A DNA stretch of 16,595 bases from a bacterium UBP6_UBA1196 (GTDB lineage Bacteria > UBP6 > UBA1177), in assembly GCA_002310035.1 (NCBI GenBank), contig DBYC01000003.1, positions 9,203-25,797 on the forward strand, written 5' to 3'. Of this stretch, positions 14,174 through 16,595 are shown piece after piece. A program made the position numbers and the translations under genes. Below the pieces are notes generated by a model, which saw only the letters and a list, made by a program, of their open reading frames with translations, was not told the DNA's origin and searched no databases. Numbering within the stretch: the first letter of the stretch is position 1; each line of letters opens with the position of its first letter.

Positions 14174-15478
14174 ATGAAAAGACGGTATTACAAATGGTAT
14201 TCGGCAACTTACAGGCTGAATGCAAAGATCGACAGATTGCTGACAATTACAGGAAAAGTGGTCTTTCTTTGTGCATTCGCACTGATCTTTTTCGGTCTGA
14301 ATACCCGTTCGAGCATGCTTTTCGCGGTTTTTGCCGTCGCGATCGCTCTTCTTGCGGCGGACGCGCTCTCACTGATGTTCAAGTCTTTTGATTTCGAATT
14401 CGAGAGGTTTCTTCCCGATTTTGCCTCCAAGGGAAAAAGAGTGGATTATCCTGTCGTTTTGCGGAAAACCGGGGATAAAAATGAGACGGAGAACCTTTTT
14501 TACGAGGAGATCCCTGCAAATCCGCTGCCTGCTTTCGAGGTTTTTGAAGCTGCAAGGGAGCCCGGCGAGGAAAAGAGGAACTCGTTCGACAGAAAAATGG
14601 GTTACTACCGCTGGAAATGGCTTATTGAGAAAAATTGCGGCGGAAAACATACCGAATTTGCCGTTATCGGCAAAAAAAGCGGCGACGGCATTATTTTTAA
14701 TGCCTCTTTTTTGCCGGAAAGACGCGGAAAAATCGCGTTCGGCGGTGCATATATCTTTCAAAAAGGTGTTTTCGGGCTTTTGAAAAGAGGCAAAGTTATC
14801 GAAAATCCGGGGAGTTTTCTGGTACTGCCGGAAATCCGCGGATCTTTTGAGATCTCTGCTTCAGAAGGGGCTTCGGCTGACGAAAAAAGCGAGAAAGTGA
14901 GGGAGACCACAGAGACAGGAAGCGGTTTCGAGCTTAAATCGCTGCGGGATTTCGTGCCTGGTGATTCGATCAGGAACATCCACTGGAAATCAAGCGCTAA
15001 AAGCGGTCAGCTTCGGACAAAGGAATTTTATAAAGAGGTCGATACAGGAGCTGTTTTCTTCATTGACAACTTTTTTGAAGAACCATACTCCGAAGATTTC
15101 GAAAAGATTCTTTCTGCGGCGGCGACACTGCTTGATTCGATGCAGAAAGAAGAAAACCTTCCGCAGTTTCTCTTTGTCGGAAAAGAGCCGGCCGAGCTTC
15201 CCGACAGTTCCAAAAAAAGTTTTTCTACTGCTCTTGCGATGCTTGCGCTGGCGGAAAACAATCCGTCTGAAAAGTTTGAAAACTGTGTCGAGGCGCTGCT
15301 CGAAGCCGCAGAAAACGCTTCGACCATCCTGTTTTTCACTTCAAAGTACGACAAATCAAGGCACGATGCGCTGAAAAAACTGATCGGCAGCGGAATTTCA
15401 TTGAGGATTCTGTATGCCGGCGAAGCGGAAGGGACATCGGATCTTGGTGAATATGAAACAAAAATAGATTTTAAATAA
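14174..15478 (+). CDS. DUF58 domain membrane protein
   Basis: A 434-residue protein. Two hydrophobic helices near the N-terminus (about 27-42 and 47-66) follow a basic tail (MKRRYYKWY), placing most of the protein on one side of the inner membrane. The DUF58 signature lies at about 253-285: ELKSLRDFVPGDSIRNIHW, then KSGQLRTKEF. A C-terminal von Willebrand A-like portion follows (GAVFFIDNF about 292-300), though the metal-binding DxSxS motif is not intact. DUF58 proteins usually sit beside a MoxR-type ATPase and transglutaminase-like genes and are thought to help mature or assemble other proteins. Neither partner is in this window. GGCGGA precedes the ATG, and queA begins 16 bp after the stop. 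Confidence 0.87.
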   Translation: MKRRYYKWYSATYRLNAKIDRLLTITGKVVFLCAFALIFFGLNTRSSMLFAVFAVAIALLAADALSLMFKSFDFEFERFLPDFASKGKRVDYPVVLRKTGDKNETENLFYEEIPANPLPAFEVFEAAREPGEEKRNSFDRKMGYYRWKWLIEKNCGGKHTEFAVIGKKSGDGIIFNASFLPERRGKIAFGGAYIFQKGVFGLLKRGKVIENPGSFLVLPEIRGSFEISASEGASADEKSEKVRETTETGSGFELKSLRDFVPGDSIRNIHWKSSAKSGQLRTKEFYKEVDTGAVFFIDNFFEEPYSEDFEKILSAAATLLDSMQKEENLPQFLFVGKEPAELPDSSKKSFSTALAMLALAENNPSEKFENCVEALLEAAENASTILFFTSKYDKSRHDALKKLIGSGISLRILYAGEAEGTSDLGEYETKIDFK

Positions 15479-15494
15479 TTTTTTCAGAGGAAAC

Positions 15495-16535
15495 ATGAAT
15501 ACCGAAATTTTCAACTATGAACTTCCCGAGGAACTGATCGCCGACAATCCGTCGGAGCGCGGAACGGGAAAAATGATGGTCCTGAACCGTAGCGAAAAGT
15601 CGCTGATCCACACTGATTTCAGCTCTATCCTTGATTACATCGACGATATGACGACGGTCGTTTTCAATTCGACGAAAGTCATTCCGGCGCGGATTTTCGG
15701 GCAGCGGGCAAGCGGCGGCAGAGTGGAATTCCTGCTTTTGAAAACGGCTGGAAACGGTTTGTGGCAGGTGATGGTGAAATGTTCGAAACACATCGACAAA
15801 GGTGAGGTCGTCTTTTTTGAAAACGGACTTACGGCGGAGCTCGTTTCGAGGTCGGAGCAGTTCGCCGAAGTTAAATTCTCGCTTCAGGACGAAGAACTTT
15901 TCAGCTATCTCGACAAATTCGGCGACATTCCGCTTCCTCCATACATTCTGAAACGGCGCAACGAAAAGCACAGCAGGCCGGAAGACAAGGAAAAATACCA
16001 GACTGTCTATGCCGAAACTCTGGGTTCGGTCGCCGCTCCGACCGCTGGGCTTCACTTCAGTCGTGAAATTATTGAAAAGATCCGCGAAAAAACCGGCGGA
16101 CATGTCGAAAATGTAGTGCTTGATGTCGGTTTGGGTACGTTTCTGCCGGTAAAAAGCGAAAAAGTCGAAGAGCACACGATGCACAAAGAGCATTTTGTCA
16201 TTGATGCTGAAACTGCGGCGCGTCTCAATGCCGACAAGGCGGCCGGAAGAAAGATCCTTGCGGTCGGAACGACCACTGTCAGGGCTCTCGAAAGCGCTGC
16301 TGTCGCGAAAAATGTGATCGAACCTTGTGACAAAGAAACCGGAATTTTTATTTATCCGGGCTATGAATACCGCTTCACCGACATGATCCTCACCAATTTT
16401 CATCTTCCGTGCAGTACGCTTCTGATGATGATTTCGGCTTTTGCTGGGAGAGAGTTCGTGATGGATGCCTACAAAGCGGCGGTCGAAAACAGATATCGTT
16501 TTTATTCGTACGGCGACTGCATGCTGATTCTATGA
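15495..16535 (+). CDS. queA: S-adenosylmethionine:tRNA ribosyltransferase-isomerase
   Basis: It transfers and isomerises the ribosyl part of S-adenosylmethionine onto 7-aminomethyl-7-deazaguanine in tRNA, giving epoxyqueuosine, the penultimate step to queuosine at wobble position 34; cytoplasmic. At 346 residues the protein is full length. Diagnostic stretches are VVFNSTKVIPARIFG (55-69), YAETLGSVAAPTAGLHF (172-188), VGLGTFLPV (211-219), MHKEHF (229-234), AVGTTTVRALES (256-267) and, near the C-terminus, TDMILTNFHLPCSTLLMM and the YRFYSYGDCMLI ending. AGAGG lies 4 bases before the ATG. The gene follows the DUF58 gene after 16 bp and probably shares its transcript. The other queuosine genes (tgt, queG/queH) are not in this window. 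Confidence 0.97.
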   Translation: MNTEIFNYELPEELIADNPSERGTGKMMVLNRSEKSLIHTDFSSILDYIDDMTTVVFNSTKVIPARIFGQRASGGRVEFLLLKTAGNGLWQVMVKCSKHIDKGEVVFFENGLTAELVSRSEQFAEVKFSLQDEELFSYLDKFGDIPLPPYILKRRNEKHSRPEDKEKYQTVYAETLGSVAAPTAGLHFSREIIEKIREKTGGHVENVVLDVGLGTFLPVKSEKVEEHTMHKEHFVIDAETAARLNADKAAGRKILAVGTTTVRALESAAVAKNVIEPCDKETGIFIYPGYEYRFTDMILTNFHLPCSTLLMMISAFAGREFVMDAYKAAVENRYRFYSYGDCMLIL

Positions 16536-16595
16536 TTTGGTTTTATTTTTTAAACAAATCTTTTTAAACAAGGCTCTGTCACAACAAATAGTTGA
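16536..16595. other. Window end: short direct repeat and unassigned sequence
   Basis: TTTTTAAACAA occurs at 16547-16557 and again at 16561-16571. It is followed by GGCTCTGTCACAACAAATAG to the edge. No gene is visible. The GGCTCTGT start resembles the ends of some insertion sequences, but 24 bases are too few to call one. Confidence 0.35.

Noticed and set aside
15471..16403. A 310-codon minus-strand open frame covering most of queA
   Set aside because: queA is certain from its motifs, and the antisense product shows no recognisable domain.

Overview
The window is 16.6 kb of densely packed bacterial chromosome, 5' end inside dnaX and 3' end just past queA. The contents suggest a Gram-negative (diderm) bacterium from a poorly cultured lineage. 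Three proteins have type II (lipoprotein) signal peptides. One carries a long Asp/Ser/Thr stalk, an EGF-like Cys module and DUF1566/Lcl-type domains, a style I associate with deltaproteobacterial or Myxococcota-like metagenome genomes. That placement is an impression from protein style, not a measured phylogeny. I saw no tRNA, rRNA, CRISPR array, integrase or transposase gene.

Left part (1-3379, + strand): the 3' two-thirds of dnaX (clamp-loader gamma/tau), overlapped by 11 bp by a polytopic GT-C-like glycosyltransferase gene with an extra C-terminal beta-rich domain. A ten-adenine run sits just after the conserved clamp-loader part of dnaX. A -1 shift there reaches a UGA codon at once, the arrangement expected if the gene makes both a short gamma and a long tau. 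The GT gene converges on a minus-strand pair, a small lipoprotein gene followed by aspartate kinase, joined by an ATGA stop/start overlap. The 135-bp gap between the convergent genes is almost filled by a non-coding element bounded by two related palindromes.

Middle (5209-12134, + strand): a divergent intergenic region leads to an M18 zinc aminopeptidase, a DUF1566 surface lipoprotein, a large HEAT-repeat lipoprotein, and a radical SAM protein with a cobalamin-binding-like N-terminal region and a PqqD-like C-terminal end. The aminopeptidase and DUF1566 genes are 47 bp apart and the HEAT and radical SAM genes 54 bp apart, so these look like two short transcription units separated by a 201-bp AT-rich spacer with a possible weak terminator.

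Right part (12131-16595): an LtaS/alkaline-phosphatase-superfamily membrane enzyme on the minus strand shares its stop codon bases with the radical SAM gene. It diverges from a DUF58 protein gene, which is followed 16 bp later by queA (queuosine synthesis). The last 60 bp hold a short direct repeat and a sequence that vaguely resembles an IS end cut off by the window edge.

Most genes are housekeeping or cell-envelope genes. I see no clear new defence or mobile system. The points most worth following are the dnaX slippery site, the radical SAM protein with its possible peptide-recognition tail, and the palindromic element at 3384-3511.
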